Shown: positions 25,928 to 34,601 of the stretch, one piece after another
Layout of the letters: each line of letters opens with the position of its first letter
Numbering within the stretch: position 1 is the stretch's first letter
Assembly: GCF_902705885.1 (NCBI RefSeq)
Contig: NZ_CACSIP010000051.1
Span: 1 to 39,166 of the forward strand
Reading direction: 5' to 3'
Length of the DNA stretch: 39,166 nucleotides
Source: Mycolicibacterium austroafricanum
GTDB taxonomy: Bacteria; Actinomycetota; Actinomycetes; Mycobacteriales; Mycobacteriaceae
The notes under the pieces: generated by a model
What the model saw: the letters and a program-made list of their open reading frames with translations, nothing else
Databases searched by the model: none
What the model was told of the DNA's origin: nothing
Program-made: the position numbers and the translations under genes

Positions 25928-28081
25928 TCAGGCGGTCTTTCGCAGGACCAGCAGGGAACGAGGCTGCACCGAGATCTTCTCCCCGGCGGCGACCACCAGT
26001 TCGGTGCTACCCGTCGGGTCGGCGGTGTCCAGGTCGGCGGTCCACTGCCGCGCATAGTGATCGGCCCGCGGTGCGACGAAGTCTTCCACTTCGTCATGCG
26101 AGTTGAAGCACAACAGGAAGGAGTCGTCGACGACCCGCTCGCCACGCTCGTTCGGGGCCGGGATGGCCTGCCCATTGAGGAACACCGCCACGCACTGCCC
26201 GAGTCCGGTCTCCCAATCCTCGGCGGCCATCTCGTTACCGGCCGGGGTGAGCCAGGCGATATCCCTGGCCTCGGTGCCGGTGCGGATCGGTTTGCCCTCG
26301 AAAAACCGTCGGCGCCGGAACACCGGATGGTCCTTGCGGAACTTGACCACCTTGCGGGTGAACTCGAGCAGGTCTGCGTTGGTCTGGCACAGCGACCAGT
26401 CCATCCAGGACAGCTCGGAGTCCTGGCAGTAGACGTTGTTGTTGCCCCGCTGGGTTCGGCCGATCTCGTCGCCGTGCGCGATCATCGGGGTGCCCTGCGA
26501 CAGCATCAGCGTGCCCATGATGTTGCGCATCTGCTTGGCCCGCAGATCGAGGATCAGCCGGTCCTCCGTGGGCCCCTCCACGCCGCAGTTCCAGGACCGG
26601 TTGTGGCTCTCGCCGTCCCGGTTGTCCTCGCCGTTGGCCTCGTTGTGCTTCTCGTTGTAGGACACCAGGTCGTTGAGGGTGAAGCCGTCGTGGCAGGTGA
26701 CGAAGTTGATGCTGGCGCTCGGCCGTCGACCCGTCGCCTCATAGAGATCCGACGACCCGGTCAGCCGGGAGGCGAACTCGCCGAGTGTTGCGGGCTCGCC
26801 CCGCCAGTAATCACGCACAGTGTCGCGATACTTCCCGTTCCATTCGGTCCACAAACCTGGGAAGTTCCCGACCTGGTAACCGCCCTCGCCGATGTCCCAC
26901 GGTTCGGCGATCAGCTTGACCTGGCTGATGACCGGATCCTGCTGGACCAGATCGAAGAACGCCGACAGTCGGTCCACGTCATAGAACTCCCGGGCCAGGG
27001 TCGCGGCCAGGTCGAACCGGAACCCGTCGACGTGCATGTCCAGCACCCAGTACCGCAGCGAGTCCATGATCAGTTGCAGTGTGTGCGGATGCCGCGCGTT
27101 GAGACTGTTGCCGGTGCCGGTGAAATCCTTGTAGTACCGGTTGTCGCCGTCGAGTAGCCGGTAGTAGGCGGCGTTGTCGATGCCGCGGAAGTTGATGGTC
27201 GGTCCGAGATGGTTGCCCTCGGCGGTGTGGTTGTAGACCACATCCAGGATCACCTCGATGCCCGCCTCGTGGAACGCGCGCACCATCGTCTTGAACTCGG
27301 CGACCGCGCCGCCGGCGTGCTTGCTCGCGGCGTACTGGTGGTGAGGGGCGAAGAAGCCGAATGTGTTGTATCCCCAGTAATTCCGCAATCCCAGTTCGAG
27401 CAGCCGATGATCGTGAAGGAACTGGTGTACCGGCATCAACTCGATCGCGGTGACGTTCAGCGATTTCAGGTGGTCGATGATCACGGGGTGCGCCAGACCG
27501 GCGTAGGTTCCCCGCAGTTCCTCGGGCACGCCGGGGTGTGCCTGCGTCATGCCTTTGACGTGCGCCTCGTAGATGACGGTCTCGTGGTAGGGCGTGCGGG
27601 GTGCGCGGTCGGACCCCCACTGGAAGAACGGGTTGATCACCACGCTGGTCATGGTGTGCCCGAGTGAGTCGACCCGCGGCGGCTCGCCTCCGCTGGCCAG
27701 GTCGTCGGCGCGCAGGTCGTAGGAGTACAGCGCCTGGCCGAACTGGAATTCGCCGTGAAATGACTTGCCGTACGGATCGAGCAGCAGCTTGCTCGGGTCG
27801 CAGCGATGCCCGGACGACGGACTCCACGGGCCGTGCACCCGGTAGCCGTAGCGCTGTCCCGGGGTCACCGTCGGCAGGTAGCAGTGCCACACGTAGCCGT
27901 CGACTTCCTCCAGTTCGATCCGGTGCTCGCGGCCGTCCTTGCCGATCAGACACAGCTCCACCCGGTCGGCGACCTCGGAGAACAGCGAGAAATTGGTACC
28001 TGCACCGTCATAGGTGGCCCCGAGCGGGTAGGACGAGCCTGGCCAGACGGTCGGTGTGGACGCCGGTTCGGGGGTCGGCAT
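25928..28081 (-). CDS. treX: Glycogen debranching enzyme (TreX/GlgX type)
   Basis: 717 residues from the ATG at 28081; the frame extends upstream into the acyltransferase gene but without plausible protein. It hydrolyses alpha-1,6 branches of glycogen-like glucan, supplying linear chains to TreY. An N-terminal CBM48 domain (PLGATYDGAGTNFSLFSEVA) leads to the GH13 barrel: VVYNHTAEGN, GFRFDLAATLA with nucleophile Asp357, LIAEPWDIG with acid Glu393, and FVTCHDGFTLNDLVSYN. The start overlaps the acyltransferase stop by one base (TGATG), and treY starts 3 bp downstream. The tre pathway is one of several trehalose routes in mycobacteria, where trehalose is needed for mycolate carriers. Confidence 0.96.
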   Translation of the reverse strand: MPTPEPASTPTVWPGSSYPLGATYDGAGTNFSLFSEVADRVELCLIGKDGREHRIELEEVDGYVWHCYLPTVTPGQRYGYRVHGPWSPSSGHRCDPSKLLLDPYGKSFHGEFQFGQALYSYDLRADDLASGGEPPRVDSLGHTMTSVVINPFFQWGSDRAPRTPYHETVIYEAHVKGMTQAHPGVPEELRGTYAGLAHPVIIDHLKSLNVTAIELMPVHQFLHDHRLLELGLRNYWGYNTFGFFAPHHQYAASKHAGGAVAEFKTMVRAFHEAGIEVILDVVYNHTAEGNHLGPTINFRGIDNAAYYRLLDGDNRYYKDFTGTGNSLNARHPHTLQLIMDSLRYWVLDMHVDGFRFDLAATLAREFYDVDRLSAFFDLVQQDPVISQVKLIAEPWDIGEGGYQVGNFPGLWTEWNGKYRDTVRDYWRGEPATLGEFASRLTGSSDLYEATGRRPSASINFVTCHDGFTLNDLVSYNEKHNEANGEDNRDGESHNRSWNCGVEGPTEDRLILDLRAKQMRNIMGTLMLSQGTPMIAHGDEIGRTQRGNNNVYCQDSELSWMDWSLCQTNADLLEFTRKVVKFRKDHPVFRRRRFFEGKPIRTGTEARDIAWLTPAGNEMAAEDWETGLGQCVAVFLNGQAIPAPNERGERVVDDSFLLCFNSHDEVEDFVAPRADHYARQWTADLDTADPTGSTELVVAAGEKISVQPRSLLVLRKTA

Positions 28082-30279
28082 CAGGCCGGCCACCAGCCGG
28101 TGATGGCGGCGATCTGGCGGCCCAGCTCCTGGGTCATGGTGCGCATGTAGGTGCTCGAGATGTGGTGAGAGTCGTGATAGAGCAACACATTTCCCTCCAC
28201 AGCTCGGCAATGATAGGGACGACACACCGCGTTGCTCATGTCGAGCGGATGGAGCAGCGGAAACTCTGCCACATAGTCCAGTGTCGGGTTGTGATCCGAC
28301 AGTACTTCGGATCGTTCGATCCCGCACGATGTGGCGTCACCACCACCGGCCAGGCAGTCCGCGGGGAAGAACGGCTCCCCGTCCCGCACCAGCCACGGGG
28401 TGTCCCGCATCGCCAGGATGGGAATATCGTTCTCGGACAACTGCTCCCAGATTCCGAGGTAGCTCGAGGGCATCACATCGCCGGGTTTGATGTTCCACGG
28501 CCGGGTCGAGGTCGTGAAGACGTAGTCCGGCTTGTCGGCGATGAGCTTCGGCATCACCCGTTTGTTCCACTCACGGCACCGGGGGTATTCGCGGTTGTTA
28601 CCCATCACCAGCGGCCTTTCCGCCGTTGTCAACGGGCAGCCCATCTTGAGGTAGGTGACGACCTTGAAGTGGTGCAGCCGGCCCAGCTTGTCGAGTGCGG
28701 TGATCCAGTGTTCGGCGTGCGAACCGCCCGCCAGCGCGATGGTGCGCGACGCGTTCTCGTCCCCGTAGGTGCAATTGATCACGCTGGCGTTCTCGAAGTC
28801 GCTGATGCATCCGTCGATTGTGGTCTGCGGGATGTCGTCCTCGGCCTCCAACACAGTCGGACGCATCGGCAGCTTGGGCACCCTGGCGTTGTCGACCAGC
28901 GCCCGCGCGCCGGGGTAGTCGCGCGCTGAAAGCCCGGCGAGTTCCTCGCCGTTCTCGCGCAACACGGTCACGTGCTCGCGCCAGGAGAACGACGTCGCGG
29001 TCAGCGCCACCCCGAGCAGGGCGACCACGAACCCGAGCACGATCGTCGGCCGGCGCAGCCGGCTGCGCCTGGCGACGGCGGGTCTCGACGCGACGGTGGC
29101 CGGCGCGACCGGCGCACTACGGGTGCGCAGCGGCTCTTCGACGTAGCGCATCGTCAGCCAGGCCAACAGCGCCGACACCAGCAGCACCGCAGCACCCTCG
29201 AGGAAGTTCACACCCGAACGTCCGGTGTAGGCGAGGTAGAAGATGAGCAGCGGCCAGTGCCACAGATACAGCGAGTAGGCCATGCTGCCCAACGTCAGAA
29301 ACGGCGCGGACGCGAGCAACCGGTTGGGCGCGGGGAGCCGGCCTCGGGTGTGCGGATCGGCGTGCCGGTTGGCCGCCGAGAGGATGAACAACACGGTGGC
29401 GCCTACCGGAACCAACGCCCACGGCCCGGGGAACTCCTTGACCCCGTCGATCAGCGCGCCACACGACAGGATCGCGGCGAGCGCCACCACCGCCGCGGCG
29501 GTCCGCAACCACATGGGGCAGCGCACGTGCGGCACCAGTGCTCCCACCAGCGCACCCAGCAGGAGCTCCCACGCACGCGCGAAGCTGCTGTAGTACGCCG
29601 TGGCCTGGTCGGTGTTGTGCGCGACGATCGCGTACACGAACGAGGCGACGGTCAGTGCGACGAGCAACACCACGAACGCCACCCGCATGTGCCTGCCCAG
29701 CACGCGCCGGAACAGGAACGCGGACAACAGGATCAGGACAAGAAACGAGATGTAGAACTGGCCCTGCACCGACATCGACCAGATGTGCTGTAGCGGGCTG
29801 ACCGCCTCGCCGGCACGCAGGTAGTCCGACGCGGAGCGGGCCAGTTCCCAGTTCTGGTAGTAGCCCAGGCTGGCCAGACTCTGATCGGCGAATGTCTCCC
29901 ACCGGGTCTCCGGCTGGATCAGCACGGTCAGCACCGCGGCGGCGGCGAGCACCACGACCAGGGCGGGCAGCAGGCGGCGGACCAGCCGGGTGACCTCCGG
30001 CACCGGCCGCAGCCTCACCCCCGGGGTGAGCGCGCCGCGCAGCAACCGTCCGCCGAAGAAGAACCCGGACAGGACCAGGAAGACGTCGACGCCGCCGGAC
30101 ACCCGCCCGAACCACACATGGAACACCGCCACCAGCGCGATCGCGATACCGCGAAGGCCGTCGAGGTCGTGGCGGTAGAAGCCCGACGCCTGCGCAACCG
30201 CACGGGGCGTGGCGGCGGCAGGCGGGATCAGTCCCGGAGCGGTCGCGGGCGCCTGCCGGGCGGGGGCGAGGGTCATCAT
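28081..30279 (-). CDS. Acyltransferase-3 / SGNH two-domain membrane protein
   Basis: 732 residues. The N-terminal half (about 35-400) is an acyltransferase-3 membrane domain with roughly ten helices; its signature R/H residues lie in FYRHDLDGLRGIAIALVAVFH and VDVFLVLSGFFFGGRLL. After a helix near residue 430 an SGNH-like extracytoplasmic domain follows: IALAGGSHAEHW (serine near 522) and LYHDSHHISSTYM near the C-terminus (about 700-710), matching the nucleophile and Asp-x-x-His blocks. This OafA-like design O-acylates surface or secreted glycans and lipids. It matches Rv1565c by position. It is the first gene of the treXYZ transcription unit and overlaps treX by one base. The acceptor is unknown; a trehalose-linked glycolipid is a guess from context. 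Confidence 0.92.
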   Translation of the reverse strand: MMTLAPARQAPATAPGLIPPAAATPRAVAQASGFYRHDLDGLRGIAIALVAVFHVWFGRVSGGVDVFLVLSGFFFGGRLLRGALTPGVRLRPVPEVTRLVRRLLPALVVVLAAAAVLTVLIQPETRWETFADQSLASLGYYQNWELARSASDYLRAGEAVSPLQHIWSMSVQGQFYISFLVLILLSAFLFRRVLGRHMRVAFVVLLVALTVASFVYAIVAHNTDQATAYYSSFARAWELLLGALVGALVPHVRCPMWLRTAAAVVALAAILSCGALIDGVKEFPGPWALVPVGATVLFILSAANRHADPHTRGRLPAPNRLLASAPFLTLGSMAYSLYLWHWPLLIFYLAYTGRSGVNFLEGAAVLLVSALLAWLTMRYVEEPLRTRSAPVAPATVASRPAVARRSRLRRPTIVLGFVVALLGVALTATSFSWREHVTVLRENGEELAGLSARDYPGARALVDNARVPKLPMRPTVLEAEDDIPQTTIDGCISDFENASVINCTYGDENASRTIALAGGSHAEHWITALDKLGRLHHFKVVTYLKMGCPLTTAERPLVMGNNREYPRCREWNKRVMPKLIADKPDYVFTTSTRPWNIKPGDVMPSSYLGIWEQLSENDIPILAMRDTPWLVRDGEPFFPADCLAGGGDATSCGIERSEVLSDHNPTLDYVAEFPLLHPLDMSNAVCRPYHCRAVEGNVLLYHDSHHISSTYMRTMTQELGRQIAAITGWWPA

Positions 30280-30289
30280 GGTCGACGGT

Positions 30290-30296
30290 TAATCTA
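30290..30296. promoter_or_regulatory. Shared -10 element of divergent bioA and acyltransferase-tre promoters
   Basis: TAATCTA contains TAATCT on the plus strand (30290-30295, predicted start 30302, next to the bioA GTG at 30303) and TAGATT on the minus strand (30296-30291, predicted start about 30284, five bases before the ATG at 30279). The two start codons are only 23 bp apart, so the promoters overlap completely and should exclude each other. Confidence 0.5.
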
Positions 30297-30302
30297 CCGA
30301 AG

Positions 30303-31604
30303 GTGCCTGCGATGACGCCTGCCGAGATCAGCGCTGTTGATGCCGCCCACATCTGGCATCCGTACAGCCCCATCGGGGCCGACGCGGTGGCGCCAATGGT
30401 GGCGGTGGGGGCGCGCGGCGCCTGGTTGACCGTCATCCACCAGAACAGACCGGTCGAGGTGCTTGACGCGATGGCCTCGTGGTGGACCGCCGTGCACGGG
30501 CACGGCCATCCGGTTCTGGACGCGGCGATCACCCGGCAGCTCGCGACGATGAACCACGTGATGTTCGGCGGGCTCACCCACGAACCCGCCGCCCGGCTGG
30601 CAGAGCTGCTGGTGGAGGTCACGCCGGACGGTCTGGAGACGGTGTTCTTCAGCGACTCCGGCTCGGTCTCCGTCGAGGTCGCGGTCAAGATGGCGCTGCA
30701 GTTCTGGCGGAGCACCGGCCGCGGTGACAAGCGACGGCTGATGACGTGGCGCGGTGGTTATCACGGTGACACCTTCACACCGATGAGTGTGTGTGATCCG
30801 CAGGGCGGCATGCACGAACTGTGGACCGGGGAGAACTCGCTGCTGGCCGACCAGGTGTTCGCCCCGCCGGTGCCGTCGGACTACGACCCCGGATACAGCG
30901 CCGACTTCAGCCGGCAGCTCGCCGAGCACGCCGACGAACTCGCGGCGGTCATCGTCGAACCGGTGGTGCAGGGCGCAGGCGGTATGCGATTCCACGATCC
31001 GCGTTACCTGGTCGACCTGCGGCGGGCATGCGACGAGCACGGCGTGCTGCTGATCTTCGACGAGATCGCCACCGGATTCGGCCGCACCGGGAGGATGTTC
31101 GCTGCCGACCACGCCGGCGTCAGCCCCGACATCATGTGTGTCGGCAAGGCACTCACCGGCGGTTATCTGACCCTGGCCGCGACGCTGTGCACCCGTCGGG
31201 TCGCCGACACGATCAGCGCCAACCCGCCGGGCGCGCTGATGCACGGTCCCACGTTCATGGCCAACGCGCTGGCCTGCGCAGTGAGCGTGGCCTCGGTGGA
31301 ATTGTTGATGTCGGGCGACTGGCAGTCGCAGGTGCGCGCGATCGAGTCCGGGCTGGCCGAGGGCCTGACCGAGGCGGCTGCGCTGCCCAACGTGGTCGAC
31401 GTCCGGGTGCTGGGCGCGATCGGGGTGATCGAGTTGGACCGGCCGGTGGACCTCAGCACGGCGACGCCCGCGGCCGTGGAGCGCGGAGTATGGCTACGCC
31501 CGTTCCGCAACCTGATCTATGTGATGCCGCCGTATATCTGCAGCACCGCCGAGATCGACCAGATCACCTCGGCGATGGTGGCCGTCGCGCGTGCACTAAC
31601 CTGA
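30303..31604 (+). CDS. bioA: Adenosylmethionine-8-amino-7-oxononanoate aminotransferase (DAPA synthase)
   Basis: 433 residues from the GTG at 30303 (an ATG at 30312 is the alternative). It converts KAPA to 7,8-diaminopelargonate with SAM as amino donor. Class III PLP aminotransferase features: the N-terminal IWHPYSPIG, FFSDSGSVSVEVAVKMA, WRGGYHGDTFTPMSV, the cofactor Asp253 in IFDEIATGFGRTG and the PLP lysine Lys282 in CVGKALTGGYL. No BioQ-like palindrome is seen at its own promoter. The stop codon TGA (31602-31604) forms the first bases of the BioQ palindrome of the bioF promoter, so the next promoter begins inside this gene. Confidence 0.97.
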   Translation: MPAMTPAEISAVDAAHIWHPYSPIGADAVAPMVAVGARGAWLTVIHQNRPVEVLDAMASWWTAVHGHGHPVLDAAITRQLATMNHVMFGGLTHEPAARLAELLVEVTPDGLETVFFSDSGSVSVEVAVKMALQFWRSTGRGDKRRLMTWRGGYHGDTFTPMSVCDPQGGMHELWTGENSLLADQVFAPPVPSDYDPGYSADFSRQLAEHADELAAVIVEPVVQGAGGMRFHDPRYLVDLRRACDEHGVLLIFDEIATGFGRTGRMFAADHAGVSPDIMCVGKALTGGYLTLAATLCTRRVADTISANPPGALMHGPTFMANALACAVSVASVELLMSGDWQSQVRAIESGLAEGLTEAAALPNVVDVRVLGAIGVIELDRPVDLSTATPAAVERGVWLRPFRNLIYVMPPYICSTAEIDQITSAMVAVARALT

Positions 31605-31614
31605 ACGGTGTTCA
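31597..31614 (+). promoter_or_regulatory. bioF promoter -10 and BioQ operator
   Basis: TAACCT (31597-31602) is a TANNNT -10 box with a predicted start near 31609. The palindrome TGAAC-GGT-GTTCA (31602-31614) overlaps its last base and covers the start site, so a bound repressor would block initiation. The same 20 bases occur at the bioQ-bioB intergenic region. Assignment to BioQ rests on that match and on the known BioQ regulation of bioFD and bioB in M. smegmatis. Confidence 0.85.
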
Positions 31615-31664
31615 ATTGCCGGCTCGCCGGCGTGTTCAATTGCCGGCCCCGCCGGCGCGTTCAA
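31610..31664 (+). repeat. Tandem ~25-bp repeat in the bioF leader
   Basis: GTTCAATTGCCGGC followed by CGCCGGCG-type sequence occurs twice in tandem from 31610 and 31634, and a third GTTCAA begins at 31659, so GTTCAA half-sites recur every 24-25 bp. The shorter bioB leader goes straight from GTTCAAGT to an AGATAGG stretch, so these units look like an insertion or duplication in the bioF leader. Each unit can form a small GCCGGC-rich hairpin. Confidence 0.8.
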
Positions 31665-31680
31665 GTCAGATAGGAGCACC

Positions 31681-32823
31681 GTGACCCGCCTCGGTCTGTC
31701 CCCGCTCGCCTGGCTCGACGAGGTCGAGACGCGGCGCCGCGCTGCCGGGTTGCGCCGCTTCCTGCGCGCCCGGCCCCCCGTCGGCGCCGAACTGGACTTG
31801 GCCTCAAACGACTACCTCGGACTCTCGCAGCATCCGCGGGTGCTCGACGGCGGTGTGGCCGCGCTACGCGCCTGGGGTGCCGGGTCGACCGGGTCCCGAT
31901 TGGTCACCGGCAACACCGAACTGCACGAGAGCTTCGAGGACGCGCTGGCGGAGTTCGTCGGCGCGGCCTCGGCGCTGGTGTTCTCCTCCGGGTACACCGC
32001 CAACCTGGGCGCGGTGGTGGCGTTGTCCGGACCCGGGTCGCTGTTGGTGTCCGACGCGCTGACCCATGCCTCACTGGTGGACGCGTGCCGGTTGTCCCGG
32101 GCCCGGGTCGTGGTCACCCCGCACGCCGACGTGTCCGCGGTCGACGCCGCGTTGGCCGCCCGCACCGAGGAGCGCGCGGTGGTCGTGACCGACTCGGTCT
32201 TCTCCGCTGACGGTGACCTGGCGCCGCTGCGGGCGCTGCACGAGGTGTCCCGGCGGCACGGAGCGCTCCTGATCGTCGACGAGGCCCACGGGCTGGGGGT
32301 ACGCGGCGACGGTGGCCGGGGACTGCTCCACGAGATGGGTCTGGCCGGGGCCCCGGACGTGGTGATGACGACGACGCTGTCCAAGGCGCTCGGCAGCCAG
32401 GGCGGTGTGGTGCTGGGCCCCGTGGCGGTCCGCGACCACCTGATCGATGCCGCCCGCCCGTTCATCTTCGACACCGGGCTGGCGCCCGCGGCCGTCGGTG
32501 CCGCCCACGCCGCGCTGCAGGTGCTCGTTGACGAACCGGGGCGTGCGCAGCGAGTGCTCGACCATGCCGCGGCGCTGGCGTCGATGTGTGGTGTCGACGA
32601 CGTCCCGCCCTCGGCGGTGGTGTCGGTGATCCTCGGGGAACCGGACGTCGCGTTGGCCGCCGCTGCCGCATGCCTGGAGCGCGGCGTGCGGGTCGGCTGC
32701 TTCCGGCCTCCCACGGTGCCCGCCGGTACTTCCCGGTTACGGCTGACGGCGCGCGCCTCGCTGACCGACGACGAGATGGTGTTGGCGCGCCGCGTGCTCA
32801 CCGACGTGTTGTCACCGGCGTGA
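31681..32823 (+). CDS. bioF: 8-amino-7-oxononanoate synthase (KAPA synthase)
   Basis: 380 residues from the GTG at 31681, preceded by AGGAG (31672-31676). It condenses pimeloyl-ACP or pimeloyl-CoA with alanine to give KAPA, using PLP. Visible motifs: LDLASNDYLGLSQHP near the N-terminus, GAGSTGSRLVTGN, IVDEAHGLGVRGDGGRG with the cofactor Asp200, and TTLSKALGSQGG with the PLP lysine Lys235. It starts the bioF-bioD-2H phosphoesterase operon; its stop overlaps the bioD start (GTGA). Transcription is probably repressed by BioQ at the operator 70 bp upstream. Confidence 0.97.
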   Translation: MTRLGLSPLAWLDEVETRRRAAGLRRFLRARPPVGAELDLASNDYLGLSQHPRVLDGGVAALRAWGAGSTGSRLVTGNTELHESFEDALAEFVGAASALVFSSGYTANLGAVVALSGPGSLLVSDALTHASLVDACRLSRARVVVTPHADVSAVDAALAARTEERAVVVTDSVFSADGDLAPLRALHEVSRRHGALLIVDEAHGLGVRGDGGRGLLHEMGLAGAPDVVMTTTLSKALGSQGGVVLGPVAVRDHLIDAARPFIFDTGLAPAAVGAAHAALQVLVDEPGRAQRVLDHAAALASMCGVDDVPPSAVVSVILGEPDVALAAAAACLERGVRVGCFRPPTVPAGTSRLRLTARASLTDDEMVLARRVLTDVLSPA

Positions 32824-33500
32824 GCGTCGTCGTCGTCACCGGCACCGGCACCGGAGTCGGCAAGACGATCGCCACCGCGGCTCTGGCATGTCACGCCAGG
32901 TCCGTCGGCGTCGACGTCGCGGTGTGCAAGCCGGTGCAGACCGGAACCCGGGACGGTGACGACGACCTCGCCGAGGTGGCCCGTCTGTCCGGGGTAGCCG
33001 AATTGCATTCTCTGGCAAAGTTTCCCGAGCCACTGGCGCCGCAGGCAGCCGCCGCGCGGGTGGGCGAGACCCTGCCGGGCAGGGCGGCCCTCCTCGACAT
33101 GGTGACCGCCGTGGACCGGCCGGGCAGACTCACCCTCGTCGAGGGCGCCGGCGGCCTGCTGGTCGAGATCGGCGCCGACGGGGTGACATTGCGCGACCTC
33201 GCGGTCGGCCTCGGCGCGCCGGTGCTGACCGTGGTGGCGCCGGGCCTGGGCACGCTGAACCACACGGCGCTGACGCTGGAGGCCCTCGCCGCCAGGGGGA
33301 TCGCCGGCGCGGGTCTGGTGATCGGTGCCTGGCCGGCCGACCCGGGTGTGGCCGAGATGGGCAACCGGGAGGCGCTGGCACGGTTGGCGCCGGTCCGCGC
33401 TGTGCTGCCAAGTGGTGCCGGGGCGTTGACGGCGCAGCAATTCGAGTCCGTGAGCGCGGCGGCCTTCGACAGATCCTGGGTTCGGAGTCTGGTCGACTGA
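32820..33500 (+). CDS. bioD: Dethiobiotin synthetase
   Basis: 226 residues from the GTG at 32820, overlapping the bioF stop by four bases. It closes the ureido ring of dethiobiotin from diaminopelargonate, CO2 and ATP. The P-loop is GTGTGVGKT (8-16); CKPVQTGTRDGDDD and LVEGAGGLLVEIG are the substrate and second nucleotide motifs. The length is that of mycobacterial BioD. Its TGA overlaps the ATG of the next gene by one base. Confidence 0.97.
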   Translation: MSVVVVTGTGTGVGKTIATAALACHARSVGVDVAVCKPVQTGTRDGDDDLAEVARLSGVAELHSLAKFPEPLAPQAAAARVGETLPGRAALLDMVTAVDRPGRLTLVEGAGGLLVEIGADGVTLRDLAVGLGAPVLTVVAPGLGTLNHTALTLEALAARGIAGAGLVIGAWPADPGVAEMGNREALARLAPVRAVLPSGAGALTAQQFESVSAAAFDRSWVRSLVD

Positions 33501-34018
33501 TGGTCCACTCCGTGGAGATGCTGTTCGACGCCGAGACCGAAGCGGCCGTCGTGCAGATCTGGGACGACCTGATGGCTGTCGGTGTGCGCAGCCAGGCCGC
33601 CCACCGGTCGCTGAGCAACCGGCCACACGTCACCGTCACCGTGGCCGAACAGATGACCGACACCGTCGACGCCGCGTTGCGGCCCGCCCTGGCCCGACTG
33701 CCGTTGGACTGTCGGATCGGGGCGCCGATGGTGTTCGGCGCCCGCTCGGTCACGCTGGTCCGCCTCGTGGTGCCGTCTGTCGAACTACTGGCCCTGCACG
33801 CAGAGGTCCACCGGATCTGTCTGGCGCACATGCCCGACGGTGCGCTGGCGCACACCGCACCGGGGCAGTGGACACCACATGTCACGTTGGCGCGGCGGAT
33901 GGCGCCCGATCAGCTGCCCCAGGCGGTGGCGTTGCCGCTGGGCATCGAGATTCGCGGTCGCATCACAGGTTTGCGGCACTGGGACGGCAACAGCAAGGTG
34001 GTGCACCCGATCGACTGA
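33500..34018 (+). CDS. 2H phosphoesterase superfamily (2'-5' RNA ligase-like) protein
   Basis: 172 residues with two HxT motifs characteristic of 2H phosphoesterases: RPHVTVTVA (His43, Thr45) and TPHVTLARR (His127, Thr129). Such enzymes act on 2',3'-cyclic phosphates or 2'-5' bonds; the substrate here is not known. The gene matches Rv1571 by position. It is translationally coupled to bioD (one-base overlap), so it is made with the biotin enzymes although no biotin step needs it. Convergent with bioQ with four bases between stops. Confidence 0.85.
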   Translation: MVHSVEMLFDAETEAAVVQIWDDLMAVGVRSQAAHRSLSNRPHVTVTVAEQMTDTVDAALRPALARLPLDCRIGAPMVFGARSVTLVRLVVPSVELLALHAEVHRICLAHMPDGALAHTAPGQWTPHVTLARRMAPDQLPQAVALPLGIEIRGRITGLRHWDGNSKVVHPID

Positions 34019-34022
34019 GGCG

Positions 34023-34595
34023 TCACGCGTCGGCGCGGCTGTGGGCGGCGATGCCATCGACGAGAAGGTTCAGGCCGAATGCGAATCGGGCACTGGGGTT
34101 CTGGTTCCAGACGGTCGCCGCCACGTCGGCGCCCGCCGCGTCCCACTGCATCCGGGACTGCTCGTCGGCGGTGAAGCCGAGCACGTAGTACACGACGGAG
34201 CGGGCGGCCAGCTCCGCATTGGCAGCGGTCACACCGGCTTCGGCGGCCGCAGCACCGAGCTGGGTGAGAACGTCGTCCATCACCTCGGACTGGCCGGCGG
34301 CGAAACTGGCCGAGACCAACTCGGCGGCGTCGGTGTGCGACAGCAGCGCGTCGCGCAGCTGCCCACAGATGCCGACGATGCGGGCCCGCCAGCCGCCGCG
34401 TTCCCCGTGGACCGGCTCCAGGATGCGGTCGGCGACGGCGCCGAGGAGCTGCTGTTTGTTGGCGAAGTGCCAATACAGCGCCCCGGGGGTGACGGCCAGC
34501 TCCCGGGCCAGCCGCCGCATCGACAGGTCGGCGATGCCGTAGTCGTCCAGCAGCGCCGTCGCTGCGTCGACCACGTCACGTTTGTGGAGCTGCAC
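34023..34595 (-). CDS. bioQ: TetR-family biotin repressor BioQ
   Basis: 190 residues from the GTG at 34595, the exact predicted start of a TAGGGT -10 box. The N-terminal HTH reads DYGIADLSMRRLARELAVTPGALYWHFANKQQLLGAV, standard TetR. It is divergent from bioB across a palindrome that recurs at the bioF promoter, the arrangement described for BioQ in Corynebacterium and M. smegmatis. BioQ does not bind biotin through a ligase domain as BirA does; the family represses biotin synthesis genes and itself. The name rests on context plus operator; the C-terminal domain alone would not identify it. Confidence 0.88.
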   Translation of the reverse strand: MQLHKRDVVDAATALLDDYGIADLSMRRLARELAVTPGALYWHFANKQQLLGAVADRILEPVHGERGGWRARIVGICGQLRDALLSHTDAAELVSASFAAGQSEVMDDVLTQLGAAAAEAGVTAANAELAARSVVYYVLGFTADEQSRMQWDAAGADVAATVWNQNPSARFAFGLNLLVDGIAAHSRADA

Positions 34596-34601
34596 ACCGG
34601 T

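Noticed and set aside
28082..28327. N-terminal extension of TreX
   Set aside because: The added residues overlap the acyltransferase coding end and are Ser/His/Arg-rich; the ATG at 28081 overlaps the upstream stop and gives the family length.
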